Numbered from the stretch's first letter, positions 25,202 to 34,880 are shown. The stretch is DNA of 64,000 nucleotides from Xanthomonas hyacinthi (GCF_009769165.1 NZ_CP043476.1:1736001-1800000); one strand, 5' to 3'. Made by a program: numbers and translations. The notes: generated by a model not told the origin, from the sequence alone.

Positions 25202-27355
25202 TCACTTCAACCCGCGGTTCTCCAGCAGCGGTTCGACGCTGGGGTCCTTGCCGCGGAAATCGCGGTACAGGGTGGCCAGGTCGACGCTGTTGCCGCGCGA
25301 GAGGATCTTGGCGCGGAAGACGTCGCCGTTCTTGCGCGACAGGCCGCCGTTCTCCTTGAACCATTCGAATGCGTCGTCGTCGAGCACTTCCGACCAGAAG
25401 TAGGCGTAGTAGCCGGCCGAGTAGCCGCCGCCCCAGATGTGGTCGAAATAGGTGGTGCGGTAGCGCGGCGGCACTTCGGCCAGGTCCACCTTGAACTTCT
25501 TCAGCGCCTCGGCTTCGAACGTGTCCACGTCCTGCAGCGGCGCGTCGGCCGGCTGGGTGTGCCAGGCCAGGTCGAGCAGCGCCGCCGACAGGTACTCGGT
25601 GGTCGCATAGCCCTGGTTGAAGGTGCGCGCCTTCTTGATCTTCTCCACCAACTCGGCCGGCATCGCTTCGCCGGTCTGGTAGTGCTTGGCGTAGTGCGCG
25701 AACACCTTCGGATCCGAGGCCCAGTGCTCGTTGAACTGCGACGGGAACTCGACGAAGTCGCGCGAGGTCGCGGTGCCGGCGATCGACGGGTATTTCACCT
25801 TGGAGAACATGCCGTGCAGCGCGTGGCCGAACTCGTGGAACAGGGTGGTGACGTCGTCGAAGCTGAGCAGCGCCGGCTGGCCGGGCGCGGGCTTGGTGAA
25901 GTTGCAGACGTTGTAGACCACCGGCTTGGCGCCGGTGAGGCCGTCCTGCTCGACGAACACGTCCATCCACGCGCCGCCGGACTTGCTGTCGCGCTTGTAG
26001 TAGTCGGTGTAGAACAGCGCCATCGAGGTGCCGTCCTGGTCGAACACTTCGTACACCTTCATGTCCGGGTTGTAGGTCGGAATGTCGGTGCGTTCCTTGA
26101 AGGTGATGCCGTACAGCTCGGTGGCGGCGTAGAACACGCCGTTCTTGAGCACGTTGTCCAGCTCGAAGTACGGCTTGATCTGCGAGGCGTCCAGGTCGTA
26201 CTTGGCCTTGCGCACCTGCTCGGCGTAGAAGTCCCAATCCGACGCGGCGAGCTTGAAGCCGCCCTTCTGCGCGTCGATCACCTTCTGCATCTCGGCGACT
26301 TCGCTGCGCGCCTTGGCGGTGGCCGCCGGCACGGTGTCGGTGAGCAGCTTCAGCGCCGCGGCCGGGGTCTTGGCCATCTGGTCGCCCAGGCTGTAGGCGG
26401 CGTAGCTGTCGAAGCCGAGCAGCCTGGCCTTCTGCGCGCGCAGCTGGGCCAGGCGCTGGATGGTCTGGCGGGTGTCGTTGGCGTCGCCCTTCTCGGCGCG
26501 CGACTGCGAGGCGGCCATCACCTGAGTGCGCAGCGCGCGGTCCTTCAGCGAGGCCAGCACCGGCTGCTGGGTGGTGTTCTGCAGCGCGAGCAGGTACTTG
26601 CCGTCGAGCTTGCGCGCCGCGGCGTCCTGCGCGGCCGAGGCGATGTCGCCTTCGGACAGGCCGTCGAGCCTGGCCTTGTCGTCCACCACCACCGCGCCGG
26701 CGGCGGTGGCCGCGACCAGCTTGGTGTGGAACTGGGTGGCCAGCGTGGTTTCCTCGACGTTGAGCTTGCGCAGCGTGGCCTTGTCGGCATCGGACAGCTG
26801 CGCGCCGGCGCGCACGAACTCTTCGTAGTCGCGCTCGAGCAGGCGCTTCTGCTCCGGCTCCAGGTTCAGCGTGTCGCGCTGATCGTAGAGCGACGTGATC
26901 CGCGCGAACAGCTTCGGATCCAGGCTGATCTCGTCCTGGTGCTCGGCCAGCTTCGGCGCCACCGCTTCCTGGATCTTCTGCCGCGCGTCGTTGGTGTCGG
27001 CCTGGACCAGGCCGAAGAAGATGCGGCTGACCCGGTTCAGGGTCTCGCCGCTGCGCTCCATCGCCTCGATGGTGTTGGCGAAGCTGGCCGGCTCGGCGTT
27101 GTCGGCGATCCTGCGGATCTCGGCCAGGTGCTGCTTCATGCCCTCTTCGAAGGCGGGCAGGTAGTCGGCGTCCTTGATCTTGTCGAACGGCGGCGCCTGG
27201 AACGGCAGCGTGCTGGCGCTCAACAGCGGATTGGCGGCGGCGGGTGCGGGGGACTGCGAAGCAGCGGGGGCAGCAGGCACGGGGGTGGACTCCTTACCGG
27301 AACAGGCGGCTAGCGCCAGGCTGATGGCGGCGGCCAGAACGACAGTACGCGACAT
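25202..27355 (-). CDS. dcp: M3-family zinc metallopeptidase, peptidyl-dipeptidase Dcp-like lipoprotein
   Basis: A 717-residue M3 peptidase. The signal peptide ends in a lipobox with Cys18 (SLALAACSGK), so it is anchored to a periplasmic membrane face. An Ala/Pro linker leads into the family body. Zinc motif FHEFGHALHGMFS lies around residue 507, and the downstream Glu ligand region and the AGYYAYFWSEVLDDDAF block are typical of Dcp/oligopeptidase A. It removes dipeptides from peptide C-termini, here in peptide recycling or feeding. Length is normal. A strong bidirectional terminator lies just past the stop. Confidence 0.93.
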   Translation of the reverse strand: MSRTVVLAAAISLALAACSGKESTPVPAAPAASQSPAPAAANPLLSASTLPFQAPPFDKIKDADYLPAFEEGMKQHLAEIRRIADNAEPASFANTIEAMERSGETLNRVSRIFFGLVQADTNDARQKIQEAVAPKLAEHQDEISLDPKLFARITSLYDQRDTLNLEPEQKRLLERDYEEFVRAGAQLSDADKATLRKLNVEETTLATQFHTKLVAATAAGAVVVDDKARLDGLSEGDIASAAQDAAARKLDGKYLLALQNTTQQPVLASLKDRALRTQVMAASQSRAEKGDANDTRQTIQRLAQLRAQKARLLGFDSYAAYSLGDQMAKTPAAALKLLTDTVPAATAKARSEVAEMQKVIDAQKGGFKLAASDWDFYAEQVRKAKYDLDASQIKPYFELDNVLKNGVFYAATELYGITFKERTDIPTYNPDMKVYEVFDQDGTSMALFYTDYYKRDSKSGGAWMDVFVEQDGLTGAKPVVYNVCNFTKPAPGQPALLSFDDVTTLFHEFGHALHGMFSKVKYPSIAGTATSRDFVEFPSQFNEHWASDPKVFAHYAKHYQTGEAMPAELVEKIKKARTFNQGYATTEYLSAALLDLAWHTQPADAPLQDVDTFEAEALKKFKVDLAEVPPRYRTTYFDHIWGGGYSAGYYAYFWSEVLDDDAFEWFKENGGLSRKNGDVFRAKILSRGNSVDLATLYRDFRGKDPSVEPLLENRGLK

Positions 27356-27507
27356 GGGGGTGGAACTCCTGACAGGGACACGGTGGCGGGGCAGCCGCGC
27401 ACGCTACGCGGTTTGCGCGGGGTGGGCATGTGCCATTGGATCTGGGGGTGGGCCAGCGGGTCAGGTTGGCGATGGCGGCAGGAACTGCCTGGATTGAGGG
27501 TTCCCCG

Positions 27508-27582
27508 CGTCGCGACTGAAGTCCCACAAGGAGCGTCGCAGTCGCCGCCGTGTCGGCCATGCCCACTGTGGGAGTCGCGACG
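27508..27582. repeat. Dispersed REP-like repeat copy
   Basis: CGTCGCGACTGAAGTCCCAC at 27508 and TGTGGGAGTCGCGACG at 27567-27582 are two inward-facing halves of the same repeat family as at 12601 and 34594, upstream of dcp and downstream of the fusion gene. Confidence 0.6.
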
Positions 27583-27638
27583 GGCCTTGCCCGGAATGCA
27601 GGGACCGGCTGGCGCTCGCCAGCCGGCCGACACATGGG

Positions 27639-29585
27639 TTACAGCGCCCCCGGCAGCGGCAGCGCCTCGTCCTTGAAGATCGCCACGTGCGGCACGCCGT
27701 CGGCGCCGATCCAGCCGCGGTACATGCCCTCGGTGTTGAACGGGAAGGCGACGCTGCCGTCGGCGCCCAGCGCGATCGCGCCGCCGTCGCCGCCGGCCTT
27801 GGGAATCTGCCGGTCGATCACCGCCTCGGCCGCCTGCGCCAGGCTCTGCCCGGCGTACTTGACCCGCGCGCAGATGTCGTAGGCCGCCACCGCGCGGATG
27901 TAGTACTCGCCCCAGCCGGTGCCGGACACCGCGCAGCGGCTGTCGGCATAGGTGCCGGCGCCGATGATCGGCGAGTCGCCGACGCGGCCGTAGCGCTTGT
28001 TGGTCATGCCGCCGGTGGAGGTGCCCGCGGCCAGCCGGCCCTGCGTGTCCAGCGCCAGCGCGCCGACCGTGCCGAAGTGCCTGGCGGTCTCCAGGTCGGC
28101 GTGCGCCTGCTTGTTCGCCTCTTCCTGCAGCGCCTGCTGCAGCTGCTTCCAGCGCTTGTCGGTGCGGAAGTAGGACGGATCGACCAGGGTCACCCCGTGC
28201 TGGCGCGCGAACACCTCCGCGCCGTCGCCGACCAGCATCACGTGCTCGGACTGGTCCATCACCGCGCGCGCCAGCTGGATCGGATTCTTCACCCGGTGCA
28301 CCCCGGCCACCGCGCCGGCCTTGCCGCTGGCGCCGTCCATGATCGCCGCGTCCAGTTCGTTGCGGCCGTCGTGGGTGAACACCGCGCCCTTGCCGGCGTT
28401 GAACTGCGGCGAATCCTCCAGCACCGCGATCGCCGCGGCGACCGCGTCCACCGCCGGCTTGCCCTGCGTCAGCAATGCCTGCCCGGTGCGCAAGGCCGTT
28501 TCCATCGCCGCGCGCGCCTCGGCCAGGTCGGCGGCGCTGCTGCTGGTGCGCTCGACCCCGGCACCGCCGTGGATCACCAGGGTGGTGGCGGGAATCTCGC
28601 GCATCTGCCCATCGCGCACCGCGTAGTAGCGGTGGAACACCGGCGCATCGACCCGGCCGTCGGGCAGGTGCAGGGTGGAGCCGGGGCCGACGCCAACGGT
28701 CTCGATGCGCGCGGCCTGCAGCGGCTGCCCGGGCGGCGTGGGCGGCTGCAGCGGGCCGGCGACCACGGTGGCGCCTGCCTGCGGATCGGTGGCATAGACC
28801 CGCGCGCTGCCGTCGCCTTCCACCGCCAAGGCGGCGCTCTCGTCCACGCCCAGGCCGATCAGCGGCTGCCCGGCCGGGGCCAGCGTCGCCGCCTTGGCGC
28901 GGAACGCGAACAGCCGGCCGAGCCGGTCGCGTTCCTTGAAGTGGGTGTCGGTGATGACGCGCTTGAGCAGGTCCAGGTGCAGGAAGTCGGTCTCGATGGT
29001 GGTGGCCGGCCCCAGCGGATCGGCCAGCGCCGGCGCGCTGGTCAGGCTGCCGCCGTCCATCGACCCGTACAGGTACTCGCCGAGCATCGCCAGACCGGCG
29101 CTGGTGCCGCCGAGCGGCTTGCCGGCGCGCACGTGCGCGTCCAGCGCCGCCGCCACCGGCGTGCCTTTCCAGTCGCGCACGTAGCGCGACTGGTCGCCGC
29201 CGGCGATGAAGATGCCGTCGGCGCGGGCCAGGCTGCGCAGCAGCGCCGGATCGCTGGACGCGCCGCGGCCGCTGAACACGAAGGTCTCCACCGAGGCCAC
29301 GCCGCCGACGTCGCGATAGAACTCCTCGGCCACCTCGTTGCCCTGCGAGGCGCGCAGCACCACCACGTGGCCGTGCCCGGCCTTGGCCATGAACCAGCGC
29401 AGCGCGTCGTAGTTGCGGTCGCCGCCGCCCATCAGCAGCAGCCCCGGCGCGACCGGGCCGGGCGTAGCCAGGGCCGGGTCGCCGACCAGGTACTGGCGGT
29501 AATCGCGGGCGGCGGCGGGCGCGGCCAGGCACAGGCCCAGCAGTGCCACCAGCCAGGGCCGGAACGTGCCGACGGAACGGGTCAT
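27639..29585 (-). CDS. Fusion: cyanophycinase-like (S51) domain + isoaspartyl peptidase/L-asparaginase (Ntn)
   Basis: A 648-residue exported protein (signal peptide ending PAAARDY) from ATG 29585 with GAGGAG upstream. Residues 45-320 are a peptidase S51/cyanophycinase domain: GLLLMGGGDRNYDALRW, then FIAGGDQSRYV, and the nucleophile elbow GGTSAG with Ser162. Residues 332-648 are a complete isoaspartyl peptidase/asparaginase: ATTLVIHGGAG, NAGKGAVFTHDG, the autocleavage nucleophile Thr506 in HFGTVGALALD, and GTSTGGMTNKRYGRVGDSP. The first activity would release beta-Asp-Arg type dipeptides and the second would split beta-aspartyl dipeptides, giving a one-chain pathway in the periplasm. The Ntn part must self-cleave before Thr506, separating its beta chain. 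Confidence 0.88.
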   Translation of the reverse strand: MTRSVGTFRPWLVALLGLCLAAPAAARDYRQYLVGDPALATPGPVAPGLLLMGGGDRNYDALRWFMAKAGHGHVVVLRASQGNEVAEEFYRDVGGVASVETFVFSGRGASSDPALLRSLARADGIFIAGGDQSRYVRDWKGTPVAAALDAHVRAGKPLGGTSAGLAMLGEYLYGSMDGGSLTSAPALADPLGPATTIETDFLHLDLLKRVITDTHFKERDRLGRLFAFRAKAATLAPAGQPLIGLGVDESAALAVEGDGSARVYATDPQAGATVVAGPLQPPTPPGQPLQAARIETVGVGPGSTLHLPDGRVDAPVFHRYYAVRDGQMREIPATTLVIHGGAGVERTSSSAADLAEARAAMETALRTGQALLTQGKPAVDAVAAAIAVLEDSPQFNAGKGAVFTHDGRNELDAAIMDGASGKAGAVAGVHRVKNPIQLARAVMDQSEHVMLVGDGAEVFARQHGVTLVDPSYFRTDKRWKQLQQALQEEANKQAHADLETARHFGTVGALALDTQGRLAAGTSTGGMTNKRYGRVGDSPIIGAGTYADSRCAVSGTGWGEYYIRAVAAYDICARVKYAGQSLAQAAEAVIDRQIPKAGGDGGAIALGADGSVAFPFNTEGMYRGWIGADGVPHVAIFKDEALPLPGAL

Positions 29586-29739
29586 GCGGATCTCCTCGAG
29601 GGGCGGACGGGAACCGGACGGGCGGTTCGTTGCAGACAGGGGACGAACGGCGGCGCGGTTTCCCCCCATGCCGTTGTACCGGTTCGCAGCGGTGCGCGGG
29701 CGCTGCCACGCGGGCGGACGATCGGCTAATGTGGGATGC

Positions 29740-30313
29740 ATGCCCGCCTCCCTCGACGATTGGTTCGTCCACGAGATCCTCGTCCACGAGCAGGCGCTGA
29801 GCGGTTACCTGCGGCGCTGCTGGCCGCAGCGCGACGAATGGCACGACCTGCGCCAGGAGATCTACGTGCGCGTCTACGAGGCCGCCGGCAAGGCGCGGCC
29901 GAGCCTGCCCAAGTCGTTCCTGTTCGCCACCGCGCGGCACCTGATGAGCGACCGGCTGCGCCGCAGCCGGGTGGTGTCGATCGAGGCAGTGGGTGATTTG
30001 GAGTCGCTGCACGTCCTGGTAGACGAGCTGTCGCCGGAACGCTGGTGCGGCGGGCGGCAGGTACTGGGACGGCTGGCGGCCGCCTTCGACCGCCTGCCCG
30101 ACCGCTGCCCGCAGCGTGATCTGGCTGCGGCGGGTCGAGGAACTGTCGCAAAAGGAGGTGGCCGTGCGTCTGGGCATCAGCGAGAAGACCGTGGAAAAGC
30201 ACGTGGCCAAGGGCATGCGCCTGCTGGCCGATCATTTTCATGGCGACGACGGCGCGCGTGCGCCCGCGGCGCCGCGGCGGGCACGGGCGCAGGATGGACA
30301 GCAGGCGGATTGA
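29740..30313 (+). pseudogene. FecI-type ECF sigma factor with frameshift
   Basis: Frame 1 from ATG 29740 encodes sigma region 2 (LRQEIYVRVYEAA, LPKSFLFATARHLMSDRLRR) and a linker as far as AFDRLPDRC. The rest of that frame is Gly/Arg-rich and not sigma. Another frame resumes exactly with RSVIWLRRVEELSQKEVAVR followed by LGISEKTVEKHVAKGM, a perfect region 4, and stops at 30313. Dropping one C from the CCC at 30108-30110 restores a single 190-residue sigma factor. Either the gene is broken or the base is an error. It overlaps the start of the FecR gene by 20 bp, as expected for an operon of sigma, anti-sigma and TonB transducer. Confidence 0.85.
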
Positions 30314-31364
30314 GCTGCGCGCGGCGGCATGGCTGGCGCGGCGCGACCGCGACGACTGGTCGCCGCAGCAGCAGGCGCGGCTGGAAGCGTGGTTGGCGGC
30401 GGCCACCGCGCACCGGGTTGCGTTCGTGCGCCTGCAGGCGGCGTGGCAGGAAAGCGGGCGGCTGCAGGCGCTGGGCGCGGGCCAGCGCGACGGCCACATT
30501 CCGCCGCGCGGCAGCTGGCGCGGGCTGGCGGGTAACGACAGCGCGGCGAGCGACAGCGCATCGGCAGCGGCCTCACCCGAAGCACCGACCGACCTCGGCC
30601 AGCTGCGCTTCGCGCCACGCCCGCCCGCGCGTGCGCGACGGCGCTGGCCGCTGGCGCTGGCCGCGACGCTGCTGCTCGGCGCCGCGCTCGGCCTGGGCTG
30701 GCGCCACTCCGCGGCGCCGCCGGCGGTCGCCTACGCCAGCGCCACCGGCAGCCTGCGCCCGCTGGCGTTGGCCGACGGCTCGCACGCCACGTTGAGCAGC
30801 GACAGCCGGATCGACGTGGCACTGTCGCGCGCGCAGCGGCATATCGACCTGCAGCGCGGCGAGGCGTTCTTCGAAGTGAGCAAGGACCCGGCGCGTCCGT
30901 TCGTGGTCGCCAGCGGCGCGCGCCAGGTCGTGGCGGTCGGCACGCGCTTCGCGGTGCGCCGCGATGCCGACGCGCTGCGCGTGGTGGTCACCGAGGGCAC
31001 GGTGCGGCTGGAATCGGCGGCGCATCCAAAGGCGCCACCGACCCTGCTGCCGGCCGGCAGCATCGCCCTGGCCGGCCCGCACGGGGTGCTGGTACGCCGC
31101 GTCGCGCTGGCCGAGGCCGAACGCGCGCTGGACTGGCGCAACGGCTACCTGAGCTTCGACGACACCCCGCTGCAGGCCGCGGTGGCCGAGTTCAACCGCT
31201 ACAACACGGTCAAGCTGCAGGTGGCCGATGCCGGCGCCGGCGCGCTGCGCGTGGGCGGCAATTTCCGCTGGTCCAATACCGAAGCGTTCGTGCGCCTGCT
31301 CGAGCAGGGCTTCCCGATCCGCGCCGAGCGCCACGGCGACCAGGTGCTGTTGCACAGCCGCTGA
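30294..31364 (+). CDS. FecR-family anti-sigma factor / signal relay
   Basis: A 356-residue inner-membrane protein. The cytoplasmic N-terminus (residues 1-95) has the DUF4880-type sigma-binding pattern (IELRAAAWLARRDRDDWSPQ, LEAWLAAATAHRVAFVRLQA). One transmembrane helix (about 108-128, RRWPLALAATLLLGAALGLG) follows, then the periplasmic FecR domain (SLRPLALADGSHATLSSDSR, LQRGEAFFEVSKDPARPFVV) and a C-terminal STN-like segment (LSFDDTPLQAAVAEFNRY). It receives the signal from the TonB transducer downstream and controls the sigma factor upstream. If the sigma gene is truly broken it has no partner here. Confidence 0.9.
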   Translation: MDSRRIELRAAAWLARRDRDDWSPQQQARLEAWLAAATAHRVAFVRLQAAWQESGRLQALGAGQRDGHIPPRGSWRGLAGNDSAASDSASAAASPEAPTDLGQLRFAPRPPARARRRWPLALAATLLLGAALGLGWRHSAAPPAVAYASATGSLRPLALADGSHATLSSDSRIDVALSRAQRHIDLQRGEAFFEVSKDPARPFVVASGARQVVAVGTRFAVRRDADALRVVVTEGTVRLESAAHPKAPPTLLPAGSIALAGPHGVLVRRVALAEAERALDWRNGYLSFDDTPLQAAVAEFNRYNTVKLQVADAGAGALRVGGNFRWSNTEAFVRLLEQGFPIRAERHGDQVLLHSR

Positions 31365-31470
31365 GCGCTTCAATGCGCGGGCGTGCATCGCGGCAGGGGG
31401 GATTTGCGCACATCGTTCGTCCTGTCTAACGGGGGCGTGGCCTTGCGCCTGTGTCAGGGGAGAAAACTCG

Positions 31471-34400
31471 ATGCGATATCCGATGCGTGCCCTGCTGCTG
31501 AGCATGGCCTGTGCGAGCGCCTGCGCGGCGCAGGCGCAACCCGCTGCCGACGGCCAGACCGCCGGCAGCCAGCTGAACATTCCCGCCGGCCCGCTGCGCG
31601 CGGCGCTGGAGGCGCTGGCGCGGCAATCCGGCGCGCAGCTGATCTACCGCGCCGATCAGCTCGACGGCGCGCGCAGCCCTGGCGCGCACGGCCGGCTGGA
31701 CACCGCGCAGGCGCTGCAACGCGTGCTGCACGGCAGCGGCTTCGTCGCCCAGCGCGACGCCTCCGGCGCGTGGCTGGTGCGACGCCAGGACCCGGCCCCG
31801 GCACCGCCGCGGGCGCAGCCGGTGCGCGCCGCGCTGCCCGCCGCCGCGCCCGGCGCACCGGTCGCCGAACTGCAGACGCTGCAGGTCACCGGCTCGCGCA
31901 TTCCACGCGCACAGCTGGAAGGGCCGGCGCCGATCAGCGTGATCAGCGCCGAACAGATCAAGGCCAACGGCTTCACCTCGGTGCCGGACGTGCTGCGCGC
32001 GATGACCCAGAACGGCGGCGAGACGCAGAGTCCGCAGTCGGCCAGCGGCGCCGACTTCTCGCCCGGCGCGCAGCAGGTGGACCTGCGCGGGCTCGGTCCC
32101 AACCACACCCTGGTGCTGGTCAACGGCCGCCGCATCGCCGACTTCCCGATGCCGTTCAAGGGCCGCAGCAACTTCACCGACATCTCCAACATCCCGCTGG
32201 GCATGATCGACCGCATCGAGATCCTGACCGGCAGCGCCTCGGCGATCTACGGCTCAGACGCGATCTCCGGCGTGGTCAACTTCATCCTCAAGAAGCACGC
32301 CGACGGCACCACCCTGGACTATCGCTTCGGCGACACCAGCGGCGGCGGCGACGACAGCTTCAACCTGAGCGTCAGCAGCGGTTTCTCGCGCGGCGCGTTC
32401 GATGCCGTGTTCGGCGCCGAAGCGGTGACCCAGAATCCCCTGTGGGCCTACCAGCGCAGCCGCCAGGACAGCAGCCTGGACGGCCCCACGCTGCGCTCGC
32501 AGGTGCCGCGCCGCACCTTCCTGCGCACCGACTACGACGACAACTACCTGGATCCGGGCGCGGCGACCTGCGCGGCGGTGTCCGGGCTCAACCGCGGCAG
32601 CACCGGCTACGCCTCGCGCCCGGGCTACGGCGAATTCTGCGGCAGCAGCGCATCCATCGGCTACGGCACCATCGGCAACAAGCGCCGCGGCATCAACGCC
32701 TACGCCTCGCTGCGCTACGCCTTCGACGGCGGCACCGAGTGGTTCGCCGACCTGCAACTCGGCTACCACGAACTGTCGCTGTTCCGCGACGTGACCCAGT
32801 GGGGCTACATGGCCGCCGACGGCAACGAGGAAGGCTATTTCTACAACCAGGCCAGCGACCAGATCGAGGCCTGGGGCCGCCAGTTCAGTCCCGAGGAAAT
32901 GGGCGGGCTCAACGCCGGCACCATCCGCACCCGGCAGAAGACCTTCAGCCTGACCACCGGCTTCAAGGGCAAGCTGGCCACGGACTGGGACTACGAGGCC
33001 AGCCTCAGCTATTCGCAGTACCAGGCCACGATCAGCTGGCCGCAGATCGTTGCCGAGCGCGCCAACGCGCTGTTCCTCGGCCCGCAGCTGGGCGTGGACG
33101 ACGATTCCGGCCTGCCGATCTTCAACGCCGACCCGCAGCGCCTGTACACGCCGCTGAGCCGCGACGAATACGACAGCATCGCCCAGCGCAGCGTCTACCA
33201 GCCGCGCTCGCGTACCGACACCGCCGCCTTCACCGTGACCAACCCCAGCCTGTTCGCGCTGCCCGGCGGCGACGCGGGGCTGTCGGCCACCGCCGAATTC
33301 GGCAACCAGGGCTACGACCTGCGCCCGGATCCGCTGGCCACCCAGTATTACTACTACAGCTGGAAGGATTCCGACGGCCATGGCAGCCGCAACCGCTGGG
33401 CGCTGGCCAGCGAGCTGCGCCTGCCGGTGCTGTCGACGCTGGCGCTGAGCCTGGCCGGGCGCTACGACCAGTACCGCTTCTCCGGCCGCACCCTGGGCAA
33501 GTTCACCTACAGCGGCGGGCTGGAATGGCGACCGCTGGACACCCTGCTGCTGCGCGGCTCCTACGGCACCGCGTTCCGCGCGCCGGACCTGCACTACGTC
33601 TACGCCGGCGCCGGCAACGACGAGACCTCCGGGGTGGACTACTACCGCTGCGCCAGCGAAGAGGCCGGGGTGGCGATCGAGGACTGCAGCTACAACGACG
33701 AGGCGATCATCCGCGGCCGCAGCGGCAACCGCGACCTGGATCCGGAGACCAGCACCTCGTGGACCGCCGGCTTCGTCTGGTCGCCGCGCCCGGAGCTGGA
33801 CGTGTCGGTGGACTACTTCGACATCGACATGCGCAACCAGGTGCAGGACCTGCGCGTGGACCAGGTGCTGCGCGACGAATCCGAATGCCGGCTCGGCAAC
33901 CTGGATGCGGCCTCGACCACCTGCCAGCAGGCGCTGGCGCGGGTCACCCGCAGCGCCGACGGCGACCTGTACGGGGTCTACGTCAACCCGATCAACATCG
34001 CCCGCGAAAGCACCAGCGGCATCGACCTCAGCACCCACTACCGGCTGGACACCGCGATCGGCACCTTCCGCTTCAGCGGCAGCTACACCTGGGTGCGCCG
34101 CCACGACATCCAGGTCTACGCCGGCGAAGCGATGGTGGACGAATTCGCGGTCAACAGCGGCTACGACATCCCGCGCAGCAAGGCCAGCGCCAGCGTGTCG
34201 TGGGAACGCAAGGCCTGGTCGGCGACGCTGCACGGCGAGCGCCTGGGCCGCCTGCCCAGTTCCGATTCCTACGACCAGGTCTACGACCCGGACAGCGGCG
34301 ACAGCCCGTGGATCGGCGCCACCTACCGCTACAACGCCTCGCTGCAATACCGCATCGGCGACCATGCGCAGCTGTCGCTGGCGGTGACCAACCTGTTCGA

Positions 34401-34524
34401 CAAGATGCCGCCGCGCGACCGCACCTACACGGCGTATCCGTACTACGACGTGTCCTGGTTCGACACCGTGGGCCGCAGCCTGTACCTGCAGTACACGCAC
34501 ACGTTCGGCGGCAATGCGCCGTAG
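31471..34524 (+). CDS. TonB-dependent transducer with N-terminal STN signalling domain
   Basis: A 1017-residue receptor; ATG 31471 follows AGGGGAGAAAA and opens a signal peptide ending CAAQAQ. Residues 30-105 are a secretin/TonB short N-terminal (STN) domain (LNIPAGPLRAALEALARQSG, then AQLIYRADQL) that talks to FecR. The TonB box region ELQTLQVTGSRIPRAQLEG and the plug follow (QVDLRGLGPNHTLVLVNGRR, DRIEILTGSASAIYGSDAIS), then a barrel ending in YLQYTHTFGG. The RIPR-type plug is typical of a large xanthomonad group whose ligands include sugars and peptides. It completes a FecI-FecR-FecA-like system; the ligand is unknown. Confidence 0.92.
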   Translation: MRYPMRALLLSMACASACAAQAQPAADGQTAGSQLNIPAGPLRAALEALARQSGAQLIYRADQLDGARSPGAHGRLDTAQALQRVLHGSGFVAQRDASGAWLVRRQDPAPAPPRAQPVRAALPAAAPGAPVAELQTLQVTGSRIPRAQLEGPAPISVISAEQIKANGFTSVPDVLRAMTQNGGETQSPQSASGADFSPGAQQVDLRGLGPNHTLVLVNGRRIADFPMPFKGRSNFTDISNIPLGMIDRIEILTGSASAIYGSDAISGVVNFILKKHADGTTLDYRFGDTSGGGDDSFNLSVSSGFSRGAFDAVFGAEAVTQNPLWAYQRSRQDSSLDGPTLRSQVPRRTFLRTDYDDNYLDPGAATCAAVSGLNRGSTGYASRPGYGEFCGSSASIGYGTIGNKRRGINAYASLRYAFDGGTEWFADLQLGYHELSLFRDVTQWGYMAADGNEEGYFYNQASDQIEAWGRQFSPEEMGGLNAGTIRTRQKTFSLTTGFKGKLATDWDYEASLSYSQYQATISWPQIVAERANALFLGPQLGVDDDSGLPIFNADPQRLYTPLSRDEYDSIAQRSVYQPRSRTDTAAFTVTNPSLFALPGGDAGLSATAEFGNQGYDLRPDPLATQYYYYSWKDSDGHGSRNRWALASELRLPVLSTLALSLAGRYDQYRFSGRTLGKFTYSGGLEWRPLDTLLLRGSYGTAFRAPDLHYVYAGAGNDETSGVDYYRCASEEAGVAIEDCSYNDEAIIRGRSGNRDLDPETSTSWTAGFVWSPRPELDVSVDYFDIDMRNQVQDLRVDQVLRDESECRLGNLDAASTTCQQALARVTRSADGDLYGVYVNPINIARESTSGIDLSTHYRLDTAIGTFRFSGSYTWVRRHDIQVYAGEAMVDEFAVNSGYDIPRSKASASVSWERKAWSATLHGERLGRLPSSDSYDQVYDPDSGDSPWIGATYRYNASLQYRIGDHAQLSLAVTNLFDKMPPRDRTYTAYPYYDVSWFDTVGRSLYLQYTHTFGGNAP

Positions 34525-34554
34525 CGGCACCGGCACCGGCACCGGCACCGGCAC
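34525..34554. repeat. Tandem hexamer (CGGCAC)x5
   Basis: Five exact copies directly after the TonB transducer stop. A slippage-prone microsatellite, non-coding on this strand. Confidence 0.9.
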
Positions 34555-34593
34555 CGGGGCATTTTTCGACTGTCCACAGGTCGGCGCGATCTC

Positions 34594-34659
34594 GTGGGAG
34601 CGGCTTCAGCCGCGACAGGCGTTACCGGCAACGCCCGGTCGCGGCTGAAGTTGCTCCTC
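34594..34659. repeat. Dispersed REP-like repeat copy (inverted pair)
   Basis: GGGAGCGGCTTCAGCCGCGA on the left faces GGTCGCGGCTGAAGTTGCTC on the right around a short spacer. Same family as at 12601, 17101 and 27508. Confidence 0.7.
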
Positions 34660-34787
34660 CAGGGACGGCGCCCTCCAGGAATGGCTTCGCTCGCGAGTCC
34701 GCCTCAAGCATTCGGCACCGGGCGGTTGCATGTAAGCATTGGTGCGAACCTTCCCGCGCTGCCGGCACAGTGGCTGCCTCGGTTTCC

Positions 34788-34880
34788 CGCGTCGCGACCG
34801 ACGTCGCTCCCACAAAGAGCGCCGGCCGCCGCGGATACTGCGCAGGCTTCCACTGTGGGAGCGACGTCGGTCGCGACGCG
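34788..34880. repeat. 27-bp perfect inverted repeat
   Basis: Arms at 34788-34814 and 34854-34880 are exact reverse complements with a 39-nt spacer; the core is GACCGACGTCGCTCCCACA. It is a variant of the dispersed repeat family and lies just past fabV on the minus strand. Confidence 0.85.

Noticed and set aside
25087..29729. Long plus-strand open frames opposite dcp and the fusion gene
   Set aside because: Same GC-shadow effect; the minus strands carry clear peptidase motifs and ribosome sites.
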